From the NCBI GenBank assembly GCA_025353745.1, contig JANXOE010000179.1, positions 1 to 48,818 on the forward strand: 48,818 nt of DNA, given 5' to 3'. Within the stretch, counting starts at the first letter, position 1, and every line of letters starts with the position of its first letter. Under the pieces are notes generated by a model. That model did not search any database and was not told the origin of the DNA. It saw only the letters and a program-made list of their open reading frames with translations. A program made the translations under genes and the position numbers. This document shows, piece by piece, positions 29,247-39,106 of this stretch. The stretch is from Hymenobacter sp. Its GTDB lineage: Bacteria > Bacteroidota > Bacteroidia > Cytophagales > Hymenobacteraceae.

Positions 29247-29390
29247 TGCAAGGCCGCACGGCGGCGTTCGGCATTGTAGCAGGCGAAGTGCGGGCCGATG
29301 CCAGGCTTGGCTTCCGGCAGGCCGGGGAAGCAGCCGCCGGCACCTGCTGGCGGTGCTGCCGGGCCTGAGCGGGTGCCAGGGCCGTGCGCA

Positions 29391-29447
29391 GCGCCTGGCC
29401 AGGCCGGCGCACCGGCACCTGGCCGGCCCGCCGGCTTGGCCAGGCGC
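29391..29447 (-). terminator. 19-bp inverted repeat at 3' end of the lipid operon
   Basis: gcgcctggccaggccggcg (29391-29409) / cgccggcttggccaggcgc (29429-29447), one G/T wobble; abuts stop at 29448. Confidence 0.45.
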
Positions 29448-29981
29448 TCACCGGGTCGGCCGGCCGCCAGCGCTGGCGCTCTTCGCCCGAAACGACCACG
29501 TGACGCGGAACACGGCCACCACGTCGCCGGCCGCGTCCACGCCGGTGCTGGTGCACACCACGGCGCGGCCTTCGCCGGTGGCGCGGCTCTCGGCCACGGC
29601 CCGCGCGATGGCCGGCCCGTCGGGGCAGGTGAAGGCCACCAGGCCCACGGCTTTCTTGGTGAACTCGGCCGCCAGGCCCGTCACCAGCATGGACACCGGG
29701 CCCCCGCCGCGGGTGTGCATCATGGCCTGGATGCCGCTGGCCAGCTCGCCCGCCATGGCCAGGCAGGCAAAGTAGGTGCTGCGGAACGGGTTTTGGGTGA
29801 GGTACTTGAACGGGACGGTGACCGTGGCCTGCGTCGGCGTCAGGGCCCGCAGGCGCAGGCCGGCCAGCCACGCCATCGGCAGCTTTTGCAGCAGGAACAA
29901 GCGCAGCTTCAGCGGGTGGAGCACCTGGCGGCGAAAGGCGGCCGCAGCGGGCGTATCGAAGGAAACGGTGGGTTCGGGCAT
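29448..29981 (-). CDS. DUF4442 / PaaI-like hotdog-fold protein
   Basis: VTVPFKYLTQNPFRSTYFACLAMAGELASGIQAM, VAFTCPDGPAIARAVAES. Confidence 0.7.
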   Translation of the reverse strand: MPEPTVSFDTPAAAAFRRQVLHPLKLRLFLLQKLPMAWLAGLRLRALTPTQATVTVPFKYLTQNPFRSTYFACLAMAGELASGIQAMMHTRGGGPVSMLVTGLAAEFTKKAVGLVAFTCPDGPAIARAVAESRATGEGRAVVCTSTGVDAAGDVVAVFRVTWSFRAKSASAGGRPTR

Positions 29982-30107
29982 GGCGGGCAAGACGGATTTT
30001 CCGGGCCGCTCCGGCCACGGCTTGGGGGCCGGGCGCGGCGCGGGCGGCGGCTCGCCCGGCAAGATAACGCCACGGACAAAACGCCGGCCTTGCCCTGGCC
30101 GGTTGCC

Positions 30108-31076
30108 TCAGCCCGACGGCCGACCCGCCGCCTTCGGGGCCGTGGCGGCCGTAAGAAACTGAACGAAGCGGCCCCAGGCGCTGCTGCGGCGGCACAAGAG
30201 CCGGAAAATATAAATGCCGGCCCCGGCCACCGAAATTCCCGCCAGCACGTCCAGCACGTAGTGGTGGCTGGTGTAGACCGCCGCAAACCAAATGCCGAGC
30301 ATGACGGCGACGAACACGGCGTTGAAAAGCCGGGCTTTGTGGCGGGTGGCGTAGAACAGCACCACCACCGGGTACGCCGAGTGCAGCGACGGCATGGCCG
30401 CGAAGATGTTGGAGTTCTTGGCGTAGATGGACTGGAACAGGTGCAGGCCAAAGAAGCGGTCGAACCCGGCCAGGCCCGCCGTGCTGCCCAGGGTGAGCGG
30501 CTGAAACCCGAACCCGTAGCGCTGCACGTACCACGGCGGCGCGGCGGGGTGCACGTAATAAAGCACAAACCCGAGCAGGTTCACCAACAGAAAGGTCAGG
30601 GAAAATTCGAAGAACAGGCGGCGGTTCTGGAAAAACAGGTAGCCGGCGAATGCCAGCGGAATGGGAATCCAGCACAAGTAGAAAACGCCGCACATCACGT
30701 CGAGAAACGCATTGCCGTGGCCCAGCCAAAACTCGTTGGGCGTAAGCACTTTGCCGGCATAATTAATCCCAAACAAGCTCTTCTCCAGGTTGTACAGCGG
30801 GGCAATGTCGACCGGTCGGTAAGCGTAGTTCGGAAACGCTTTCATGTAGTCGTAGAGAACCCAGAACACGATGAAGATGGAAAATCCCAGGATGAACCTT
30901 CGGGTTAGTTCCGACGCGTAGTAGCACCCGGTGAATATTGCCACCAGCACCAGCTGGTCGGGCTTGAAGCCCACCAACAGGGACGAGAGCAACAGGTACG
31001 CCAGCGAAATGCCGGGCACGAGCAACGCCTTTGTTTTCGACGGCGCAATCACTTCTGTTTCCAAAGAAGCAGCCAT
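30108..31076 (-). CDS. PAP2-superfamily / AUR1-like inositol phosphorylceramide synthase candidate
   Basis: FAAMPSLHSAYPVVVLFYA and TSHHYVLDVLAGI PAP2 motifs; YYVHPAAPPWYVQRYG typical of AUR1-like. Confidence 0.8.
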   Translation of the reverse strand: MAASLETEVIAPSKTKALLVPGISLAYLLLSSLLVGFKPDQLVLVAIFTGCYYASELTRRFILGFSIFIVFWVLYDYMKAFPNYAYRPVDIAPLYNLEKSLFGINYAGKVLTPNEFWLGHGNAFLDVMCGVFYLCWIPIPLAFAGYLFFQNRRLFFEFSLTFLLVNLLGFVLYYVHPAAPPWYVQRYGFGFQPLTLGSTAGLAGFDRFFGLHLFQSIYAKNSNIFAAMPSLHSAYPVVVLFYATRHKARLFNAVFVAVMLGIWFAAVYTSHHYVLDVLAGISVAGAGIYIFRLLCRRSSAWGRFVQFLTAATAPKAAGRPSG

Positions 31077-31153
31077 AAGCGGGGGGTTGAACGAGGTGGG
31101 GGCCCTCACGGGGCGGCGGGCACGCGCCAATTTTCGCACAAAAAAAGGCTGAG

Positions 31154-32443
31154 CTACAGGGCCCGGCGTTCGGTGAGGTGCGCGCGCGTCAACGCGTCGC
31201 GCCCGGTCAGCTCCACGTATTTCACGTCGGGCATCCAGAGCGTTCCGCCGTCGATGCGCACGAAGATGCGCTCGAGCACGGCCTGCTTGTTGGCGATGGT
31301 GGCGTAGACGTGGTAGGCGTTGTCGGGGCTGGCTTTCATCAGGTACAGCCGGAGTTTGTCGGTCGACACGAACCGCAGCTCGTAGCTGTCGGGGCCCTGC
31401 CTGGTGGCGCGGAGGCCGTACGCAAATTTGCGCTGGATAAAGCTCAGCTCCTTCCGTTGGCCTTGCTCGGCGTAGCGCAGCCAGAACACGTGCACGGGCT
31501 CTTTTTCGTTCAGCCGGCCCGCTTCGTTCAGGTTCAGCTGGCCCACGATCGTGTTGGCGTTGGGGTCGCGCTGCAAGTAAAACAGCTGGTTGGCCACGCC
31601 GGTGGGAACCGGAAAATTCGGGCGGGCCGCGGCGGGCTGGGCCACGGCCTGCGTTAAAAAAACCAACCCGCCGGCCACGGTCAGGGCCGCCACCGCCGCG
31701 CCCTTCTTCCCGGCGGAAGCGTTCGGCGCGGCCTGTAAGGACCGGTTTTCCAGCGCTTTCTTGGCGGCCAGCAGGCGCGAAATGGCCGTGACGTTGGTCA
31801 GCACGGCCAGTACGGCGATGGGAAAGGTGAAAATCGACATCGTTTCGAACACGTGAAAGGGCAGCCCGAACGCGAACAGCTTGTAGTTGCCCCCCAAAAA
31901 GGCCGAGCCGATGCCGCAGGCCACGGCGCTCAGGCCCAGCAGCACCACCCGCTCCGGCCGCTGCATCAGGCCGCCCTTGCTCTCGATGCCGAGCCCTTCG
32001 GCCCGCGCCCGGGTGTAGCTCACCATCATGGAGCCGATCAGGCCGATGAACGCCAGCAGGGAGCTCAGGAAATAGTGGTGCGCAATCAGGTAGTAGCAGA
32101 TGCCCAGAAACATAAACAGCTCGCTGTAGCGGTCGAGCACCGAGTCGAACAGGGCCCCGTACTCGGTTTTCATGTTGCCCAGCCGGGCCACCTGGCCGTC
32201 GAGCATGTCGAAGAGGCCCGCAAACAGAATCAGGGCCCCGGCCCAGCCCACGAAGCGCAAATCGCTCCGGTTGCCTTCTTCGCCGCCGGCGATGAACACC
32301 ACGGCCACGCCGATATTCAGCGCCAAGCCAATGACGGTCACCGCGTTGGGGGTGAGCCCCATTTTAATCAATAGCCTGACAAAAGGATTTATTACTTTAT
32401 ATATTCCCAGTTGCAGGGCGGTCCGCAAAGCCGTGGTTTCCAT
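31154..32443 (-). CDS. CDP-alcohol phosphatidyltransferase fused to C-terminal DUF4833-like domain
   Basis: GLFDMLDGQVARLGNMKTEYGALFDSVLDRYSE (DGx2ARx8Gx3Dx3D motif); C-term EPVHVFWLRYAEQGQRKELSFIQRKFAYGL. Confidence 0.85.
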   Translation of the reverse strand: METTALRTALQLGIYKVINPFVRLLIKMGLTPNAVTVIGLALNIGVAVVFIAGGEEGNRSDLRFVGWAGALILFAGLFDMLDGQVARLGNMKTEYGALFDSVLDRYSELFMFLGICYYLIAHHYFLSSLLAFIGLIGSMMVSYTRARAEGLGIESKGGLMQRPERVVLLGLSAVACGIGSAFLGGNYKLFAFGLPFHVFETMSIFTFPIAVLAVLTNVTAISRLLAAKKALENRSLQAAPNASAGKKGAAVAALTVAGGLVFLTQAVAQPAAARPNFPVPTGVANQLFYLQRDPNANTIVGQLNLNEAGRLNEKEPVHVFWLRYAEQGQRKELSFIQRKFAYGLRATRQGPDSYELRFVSTDKLRLYLMKASPDNAYHVYATIANKQAVLERIFVRIDGGTLWMPDVKYVELTGRDALTRAHLTERRAL

Positions 32444-32464
32444 GAGGTACTCGGTGTTGGACGG

Positions 32465-35047
32465 TTAAAAATTGACTTTGAAGCGGCCCCGCAGCCCCCA
32501 TTGCGCCACGTTGGGGTTGTCGAGGTAGTTCAAGCGCTTAATAACGTCTATTCTAAACAATTTAAAGATGTTGCCCACGCCCACGCTGGCTTCCACGTAG
32601 GGCACCCGGCCCAGGGCAAACGTGGTGGCCTGGCCCTGGGGGTTGCGCAAAAACTGGTAGAGCGCCGGCTGCTGGTACGGGTCGTTCTCGTTGCGCAGGC
32701 CCCCGTACAGCACCTTGACGGACGCCACCTCCCGCAGCTTCAGCTTTTTTATCAGCGGTAGTTTGTTGAAGAAGAAGCCGTTGAAGTTCTGATCCACAAA
32801 AATGCTGGCGTAGTGGTCGCTGGAGAATTCCAGGAAATTCATCAGGTTGTACGAATTCAGCTGGTACGAATACGTTTGGTTCGCCCGGTGAATGGTGAGC
32901 AGCGGGAACGGCACCTGCCCGAATTCGTACCCGCTTTCCACGTTCACGTCGGCAAAGCCCAGCTGGGAAAGGTAAAAGCGCTTGGCCATGCTCAGGCCCA
33001 CGCTCTGGTAGTTGTACTCGCCCCCGGCCACGCCCTTGAGCCCCGCCGTGAACCGGGCGGTGAAGACCGGGTGGGGCCCGATGATCGGGATGCGGTACAG
33101 CTTGCCCTGGTAGAAGGTTTCCTTCGGGGCCCAGCGCAGCGTCAGGCCCACTTCGGTGGTGTTCAGGGCCGGCACCAGCTCGCCGCCGCTGCCGCCCTCG
33201 CTGTTGCGGTAGTAGAGCCCCCCCGCCGGCGCCTGCTTCCATTTCTTAGCGCCCAGGGTGTAGGAAAAATGGTTGTCGAACTCGTAGACGTAGTCGAGGC
33301 GGAAGATGTCGTTGTACAGCCACTTGTCGTTGATGCCGCGCTTGAAAGAGAGCAGAAAGTTGTCTTCCTGCACAAATTCCAGCTCCTGCCCCGGAATTTT
33401 GGTGTCGCGCTGGAAACTGGCGCGGACAAATTTCTGCGGAAAAGCATAGACCGATTTGTTGTTCAGCGAATACGTGGAGCTGAGGAAGTACTTCCACTTT
33501 TGGTCTTTGAAGCCGTAGGCGGCGTAGGTTTCGAAGTAAATGCGCTTGCTCAGCTCCGTGCTGGTGCGGCCGCCCAGCCGCAGCCGGAAGCCTTCCACGG
33601 GGTTGAAGCTGTAGAACGTGTTGGCGGGCCCCACGTCGAACGGCCCGAACGACTTGTAGCCCGAGAGCACCAGCGTGAACAGCTCCATCGTGCGCCGGAA
33701 CGACTTGATGGTTTGCAGGGTGTCGATGTCGCGGTAAATGGCCTTTTCCACGAAGCTCAGGCTGTCGTGGCGGCTGCGCTGCCAGAACGCGTCGTCGCGG
33801 CCGGCCGCGCTGTCGGCCCCGGCTTCCTTCGCCCGGGGGCCCTCCAGCACGGCGGCGGGCGTGGGCTGGTTCACGCGGTAGTCTTTGAACGACACGGTGC
33901 GCTCGCCGTAAAATCCAGAGCCTTTGTTTTTTAACACCCCAAACTCAATCCGCAGCACGCTTTTGCTCAGGTGGTACCGGGCGTCGGGGTTTTCCTGGAA
34001 ATCGAGCTGCGCTTGCAGGCTCCGGACGAAGTTGAGGTTGATGCTTTTATTGACGGAAAGCAGCGCTTTTTGCACCGCAAAATTGCCGTCCAGCGTCACG
34101 TAGAGCTTGCCTTCAAAAAGCAGGTCGCCCTTGCTGCGGGGCGTAAAGCTGAGCTCCACCAGGGCCGGCGTCTGCTGCCGGAGGGTGTCGGTGATGTAGT
34201 ACTGGTAAAACGTCGGCGCGTTCGTGGCAATGGGGCTCAAAAACTCGTTGCCGACGATGCTCACGTTGTTGTCGTACACATCGATTTCCTGGTACATGCG
34301 GTTGAAGTAGCTCTTCAAGCCGTCGTTGTCGATGAAATTTTTGTCGAACTGCACCTGCTTGCTGCCCAGGGGAATGGATTTTCGCAGCTCCGGATTTTTG
34401 CGGTAGTATTCCTTGGATAATTTTTCTTCCAGGTACACGGGCAGGATATTTTTGCCGCCCACGGCCGTCGAGTCCTGTTTTTTGAACAGAAACCGGTAAT
34501 TGTTGAACACCTTGCGGTTTCGGAATTTCTCAGATAAGTTGCTGAGCGAGAACGACATCTTCTCGTACTTTTCGTAATCTACGTAGTCGTAGCTTTCCGG
34601 ACGGTTCTGGGCTTTGTGCTCGATAACCTGGCGGATGAGCTCGACGGCGGGGTTGTCCTTGTTGCGGTAGCGGGGCGGTTTTTTGGCCTCGACGACCACC
34701 TCGTCCAGCACGGCCGCGCTGGTGGCCAGCTGCACGCTCAGCTCCTGCCGCTGGCCGGCCACCACCGTCCGGGTCACCGCCTGGTAGCCCAGGTACGAAA
34801 ACACCACCGCCGTGTAGGGGGCCGGAATTTGCAGCGTATAGCGCCCGTTCTCGTCCGTAGTGGTGCCCACGGCCGCCCGGGGCACCGCCACGCTGACGTA
34901 GGGCAATTTTTCCTTGGTTCTGGCGTCGGTCACCACCCCCGTTACCGTGGTGGTTTGGGCAGCCGCCGCCGCCGATAGGGCCAGCAACAGCCCCAGAAGC
35001 ACATACTTCCCAGCGGGTAGTTGGCCCCTGGCACTCAACATCTTCAT
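32465..35047 (-). CDS. DUF5686-like outer membrane protein with carboxypeptidase-like regulatory domain
   Basis: VTGVVTDARTKEKLPYVSVAVPRAAVGTTTDENGRYTLQIP N-terminus; C-terminal beta-barrel ending RGRFKVNF. Confidence 0.85.
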   Translation of the reverse strand: MKMLSARGQLPAGKYVLLGLLLALSAAAAAQTTTVTGVVTDARTKEKLPYVSVAVPRAAVGTTTDENGRYTLQIPAPYTAVVFSYLGYQAVTRTVVAGQRQELSVQLATSAAVLDEVVVEAKKPPRYRNKDNPAVELIRQVIEHKAQNRPESYDYVDYEKYEKMSFSLSNLSEKFRNRKVFNNYRFLFKKQDSTAVGGKNILPVYLEEKLSKEYYRKNPELRKSIPLGSKQVQFDKNFIDNDGLKSYFNRMYQEIDVYDNNVSIVGNEFLSPIATNAPTFYQYYITDTLRQQTPALVELSFTPRSKGDLLFEGKLYVTLDGNFAVQKALLSVNKSINLNFVRSLQAQLDFQENPDARYHLSKSVLRIEFGVLKNKGSGFYGERTVSFKDYRVNQPTPAAVLEGPRAKEAGADSAAGRDDAFWQRSRHDSLSFVEKAIYRDIDTLQTIKSFRRTMELFTLVLSGYKSFGPFDVGPANTFYSFNPVEGFRLRLGGRTSTELSKRIYFETYAAYGFKDQKWKYFLSSTYSLNNKSVYAFPQKFVRASFQRDTKIPGQELEFVQEDNFLLSFKRGINDKWLYNDIFRLDYVYEFDNHFSYTLGAKKWKQAPAGGLYYRNSEGGSGGELVPALNTTEVGLTLRWAPKETFYQGKLYRIPIIGPHPVFTARFTAGLKGVAGGEYNYQSVGLSMAKRFYLSQLGFADVNVESGYEFGQVPFPLLTIHRANQTYSYQLNSYNLMNFLEFSSDHYASIFVDQNFNGFFFNKLPLIKKLKLREVASVKVLYGGLRNENDPYQQPALYQFLRNPQGQATTFALGRVPYVEASVGVGNIFKLFRIDVIKRLNYLDNPNVAQWGLRGRFKVNF

Positions 35048-35427
35048 GACTTTTTAAAAACAAATTTTGCCTGCAGCACATAGTTGAATCCGAAGCCAAC
35101 TACTACACTAACAACGATTTTACTTATCAAATACTTTAGGCCCAGGCCTTGGGTGAGCAGGTACACGCCCGCGGCATTCAGCAGCAAGCTCCCCGTCCAG
35201 ACCAGGAAATAGCGAAAAGCCTGGCCCCGGGCGCTTTGTTCAGACGCTTCGAAAACCCGGTGCCGGCCCAGGTAGAAATTCGTGCCGCCCCCGGCCACGT
35301 TGCCCAGAACCGTGGCCAGCAAATACCAGAGGTGCAGCCCCTCGACCCCGGCGATGGTGACCAGAAAGTCGACCGCCGTGCCGGCCGCCGCCGCCGCCTG
35401 CGCCGCAATGAATTGGGAATAGCGCAC
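35044..35427 (-). CDS. GtrA-family membrane protein
   Basis: FIAAQAAAAAGTAVDFLVTIAGVEGLHLWYLLATVLGNVAGGGTNFYLGRHRVF; ATGA overlap with next gene; GTG start inferred. Confidence 0.75.
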   Translation of the reverse strand: MRYSQFIAAQAAAAAGTAVDFLVTIAGVEGLHLWYLLATVLGNVAGGGTNFYLGRHRVFEASEQSARGQAFRYFLVWTGSLLLNAAGVYLLTQGLGLKYLISKIVVSVVVGFGFNYVLQAKFVFKKS

Positions 35428-35429
35428 GG

Positions 35430-35882
35430 TCAGAACAAATGAAATTTTACCCCCAGCTGGAGCAGCGCGTTGGTGTAGAGGCCGGCCAACACGTCGTCCA
35501 TCATCACCCCGAGGCCGCCCGGCAGCCGCTCCATGGCACGAATACCCAGCGGCTTGCGGATGTCGAAAAACCGGAACAGCACGAGCCCGGCCAGCAGGGA
35601 GGGCCCCGTGACGGGCACGAAAAGCATCCCGAGCCACATGCCGGCTACTTCGTCGATCACCACCCGGTAGCTGTCCTTGCCCCACGCGGGCTCCACTTTC
35701 TGGGCCGCGAGCGTGCCGGCTGCCAGCAGCCCCGCCGTGAGCAGAGCTGCTGGCACCACGTGCTGGCCGGGCCCGCTGGCGCGGGTGAGGTAGAGGCCCA
35801 GGCAGCAGGCCACGGCCGCCACCGTGCCGCCGCCGCGGCCCACGTACCCAATGCCCAACCAGCTGGCGATTAGCTTGTACAC
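35430..35882 (-). CDS. phosphatidylglycerophosphatase A-like
   Basis: ASWLGIGYVGRGGGTVAAVACC, DSYRVVIDEVAGMWLGM, LFRFFDIRKPLGI, GLGVMMDDVLAG; GTG start inferred. Confidence 0.85.
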   Translation of the reverse strand: MYKLIASWLGIGYVGRGGGTVAAVACCLGLYLTRASGPGQHVVPAALLTAGLLAAGTLAAQKVEPAWGKDSYRVVIDEVAGMWLGMLFVPVTGPSLLAGLVLFRFFDIRKPLGIRAMERLPGGLGVMMDDVLAGLYTNALLQLGVKFHLF

Positions 35883-35893
35883 GCGCCGGGGCC

Positions 35894-37231
35894 CTACCGG
35901 GCTTCCATCAGGTCCTGGTAATAATCCAGGCCCAGGTGCGTGATCAGGTCTTCGCCCATGAGGTAGCGCAGGGTGTTTTGCAGCTTCATCAGCTGCTGGA
36001 AAATGTCGTGCTCGGGCCGCAGGCCGGGGGCCGTCTGCGGCGATTTGAGGTAGAACGACAGCCACTCCTGGATGCCGCTCATGCCGGCCCGCTTGGCCAG
36101 GTCCATGAACAGGGCCAGGTCGAGCACCAGCGGCGCGGCCAGGATGGAGTCGCGGCACAGGAAATCGATTTTGATTTGCATGGGGTAGCCCAGCCAGCCG
36201 AAAATGTCGATGTTGTCCCAGCTTTCCTTGTTGTCGCCGGCCGGCGGGTAGTAGTTGATGCGCACCTTGTGGTAGATGTCACCGTACAGCTCCGGGTTGT
36301 CTTCGGGGCGGAAGATGTCTTCCAGCACGCTCAGCTTGGACACTTCCTTGGTGCGGAAGTTGTCCGGGTCGTCGAGCACCAGGCCGTCGCGGTTGCCGAG
36401 GATGTTGGTCGAGAACCAGCCGCGCACGCCCAGGGCCCGGGCGCTCAGGCCGGGGGCCAGGATGGTTTTCATCAGCGTCTGGCCGGTTTTGAAGTCCTTG
36501 CCGGCCACGGGGGTGCCGGTTTCGTGGGCCAGCTCGAGCAGGGCCGGGGCGTCGACGGTCAGGTTGGGGGCCCCGTTCACGAAGGGCACGCCTTCCTTCA
36601 GGGCGGCGTAGGCGTAAATCATGCTGGGCGAGATGTTCGGGTCGTTGGCCCGCAGGCCGGCCTCAAACGCCGCCAAGCTGGCGTGTACGTCCGTCGCCTC
36701 GTGGTAAATTTCCGTCGAGCCGCACCACACCATCACCAACCGGCTGCAATTCCGCGTCGCTTTAAACGTGCGAATGTCGTCGATGACCTGCTCGGCCAGG
36801 TCGTACCTGGTGGTGTAAGTCTTGACGTGCGTGCCGTCCAGGTTCTTCACGTAGCGCTTGTCGAAGGCCGCGGGCATCGGCACCAGCGCTTCGAGCTCGG
36901 CCTGAATGGTTTGCAGCAGGGCCAGGTCCAGCACCTTGGCTTTCACGGCGGCCTGGTACACGTTGTCCTCGTACACGTCCCAACCGCCGAACTCCAGGTC
37001 GTCGAGCCCGGCGAGCGGCACGAAATCCTTGATTTTGGGGTAGTTGTTGTCGGTGCGCTTGCCCAGGCGAATGTTGCTCATTTGGGTGAGGGAGCCGATG
37101 GGCTGCCCGTGGCCCTTGCGCACGGCCAGCACGCCCGCGATGAAGGTGGTGGCGACGGCTCCCAGCCCGGGGATCAAAATGCCTAGCTTGCCTTCGGCGG
37201 GAGCGATTGGTTCAGGTTGTTGTTTCGTCAT
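35894..37231 (-). CDS. myo-inositol-1-phosphate synthase
   Basis: LGILIPGLGAVATTFIAGVLAVRKG, DLEFGGWDVYEDNVYQAA, GKDFKTGQTLMKT, CRDSILAAPLVLDLALFMDLA. Confidence 0.92.
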   Translation of the reverse strand: MTKQQPEPIAPAEGKLGILIPGLGAVATTFIAGVLAVRKGHGQPIGSLTQMSNIRLGKRTDNNYPKIKDFVPLAGLDDLEFGGWDVYEDNVYQAAVKAKVLDLALLQTIQAELEALVPMPAAFDKRYVKNLDGTHVKTYTTRYDLAEQVIDDIRTFKATRNCSRLVMVWCGSTEIYHEATDVHASLAAFEAGLRANDPNISPSMIYAYAALKEGVPFVNGAPNLTVDAPALLELAHETGTPVAGKDFKTGQTLMKTILAPGLSARALGVRGWFSTNILGNRDGLVLDDPDNFRTKEVSKLSVLEDIFRPEDNPELYGDIYHKVRINYYPPAGDNKESWDNIDIFGWLGYPMQIKIDFLCRDSILAAPLVLDLALFMDLAKRAGMSGIQEWLSFYLKSPQTAPGLRPEHDIFQQLMKLQNTLRYLMGEDLITHLGLDYYQDLMEAR

Positions 37232-37876
37232 TTGGGAGAAGTAGTAAGTGGCGGTTTAGTGTGGGCTTGCACCAGCCCTTGGCGGCAATGTAGTAGTTAC
37301 GCCGGCCGCCATCCGGGTAATGCGGGGCTTCCCGCAGGTATTCGGATGCTGTATAACAGGTTCGATAAATTAAGTTTTCGTGAATTTCGTGATTTTGCGG
37401 CAACTTGCGCGGCCCCGGTCCGGGCAGTCCGCAAATTTCCGCCCCGGGGCCGCGAATAACGGCTTGCCCCACAGCCCACGGACGCGCCCGGGCCAAGGGG
37501 CGTCGCCCTGGTGTTGGTAATCTGTTGGTTGGGCCCCCGGGGGCGCTCACCTGTGTTTTTGAAAGCAACCGGGCGGCTTCGGCGAGCAGAAGCAAACCCG
37601 GCGGGGGTAATTTTATCGCCCATGAACAGCGGAAGGGAAAACTTGTTGCCGCCCGTTGCCGCTGGTCCGCCCCGAAAATAATTTTCAATTAAAAGCCAAT
37701 AGTGGACCTATTAAAAGTATTTTTATAACGATGCCCCGGCTGGTGCGACGTAAAAACGCGGCCTTCAGCGTCCCGGCGCGGGGCCGGTTGACGGGCAGAC
37801 GGGCGACGCGCAGGGCCGCGGCGCGGCAGCGTTCCCGGTTGGGAAGCTGCGCGGGGCCCCGGTTTTTGGCGCGGCG

Positions 37877-39106
37877 CTAGCGGCTGAAGCGCACCGTGCC
37901 GTAGCGCACCCGGATGCTGACGTTGCCCGCGCCCCGCGCCGGCGCGGCCCGCCCGAACACCCCCAGCACGTCGCTCGACTGGGCCCCGTGGGCCTCGGAA
38001 AGCACCCGCACCAGGGCGGGGTCGACGAGCAGCTGGCCCTGCTCGGTGCTCACGTCGAAGCGGAAGGCCGGCGTTTCGGCAAAGCCCAGCCGGATGGTGC
38101 TGTAGCCGCCGTCGAGGGTGATTTGGCGGAAGTTGGGGCCCGTGCCCCGCACCTCAAAATCGGGGCAGTAGCGCAGGGCCATGTCCAGCTCCTCGCCGAT
38201 TTTCTCCACGCTGACGCGCGAAAAGCCCGACGAGCCCCGCAGCGAGCGCACCGTGCCCAGGGCCACGTCGCCGTACCGGCTGTGCACCACCAGGTTTTCG
38301 ACGGTGCCCACCTCCACATCGGCGTAGTTGGTGCGCAGGTCCACGGCCCGGCCGGCGTCGAGGCGCAGGCGGGCGTAGCTGGCCTCGATGCTGGCGCGGC
38401 CCGCAAACGGGATGGTGCAGCTGCCGTTGGCGATGCGCACCGCGTTGCGGGGGCCCTCCAGGCGGGCCGTGCGCAGGTCGCCGTAGTCCACGGCCAGGTC
38501 GGTGGGGCCGCGCAGGTCGTCGGCGATGACCACCGCGCCGAAGCCGTTGGCCACCCGCAGGGCCGTGGCGGCGGGCAGCCACACGGTATAGTTGATTTCG
38601 TAGCGCCGGCCGCTGCACCCGCTGCGCCCGCGCAGCATCGGCCCGAACCGCGAGCTGACCAGCACGCCGCCCGTGCGGGCGTCGTAATCCAGCCATTGCA
38701 CCCCCAGCGCCTCCAGTACCTGCCGGGCCCCGGCGTCGGTTTCGGAGCGGGCCACCAGCTCGGCTTCCACCTTTATTTCGGCCTTGTTCCAGGTGTTGAT
38801 TTGCACGCGGCCGTAGCGGGCTTCCAAGGCAAACGGCCGGCCGGCGGCGGGCACCCGGTAGCGGCGGGTGAGGCGGCGGTGCTGCTCTACGGGCGGCGGG
38901 GCGGCGTCGGCGTCGGTTTCCTGGTCGTTTTGGTCGGGGGCCGTCGGGCCCTGCTGGCCTGCCCGGCTGCAACCCGCCGCCGGCAGCCAGGCCCCGGCAA
39001 GTGCTCCGCGCCGGGCCTGCGCGGGCGCACCGGCCCCCAGCAGCCCGGCGGCCAGCAGCGCCCGCGCCGCCCAGCGCCGCCCGGTTCGGATGGCCCGGCG
39101 CTTCAC
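37877..39106 (-). CDS. secreted protein with DUF4097-like adhesin beta-repeats
   Basis: Repeated short beta motifs (YADVEVGTVENLVVHSRYGDVALGTV); GTG overlaps upstream stop. Confidence 0.6.
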   Translation of the reverse strand: MKRRAIRTGRRWAARALLAAGLLGAGAPAQARRGALAGAWLPAAGCSRAGQQGPTAPDQNDQETDADAAPPPVEQHRRLTRRYRVPAAGRPFALEARYGRVQINTWNKAEIKVEAELVARSETDAGARQVLEALGVQWLDYDARTGGVLVSSRFGPMLRGRSGCSGRRYEINYTVWLPAATALRVANGFGAVVIADDLRGPTDLAVDYGDLRTARLEGPRNAVRIANGSCTIPFAGRASIEASYARLRLDAGRAVDLRTNYADVEVGTVENLVVHSRYGDVALGTVRSLRGSSGFSRVSVEKIGEELDMALRYCPDFEVRGTGPNFRQITLDGGYSTIRLGFAETPAFRFDVSTEQGQLLVDPALVRVLSEAHGAQSSDVLGVFGRAAPARGAGNVSIRVRYGTVRFSR

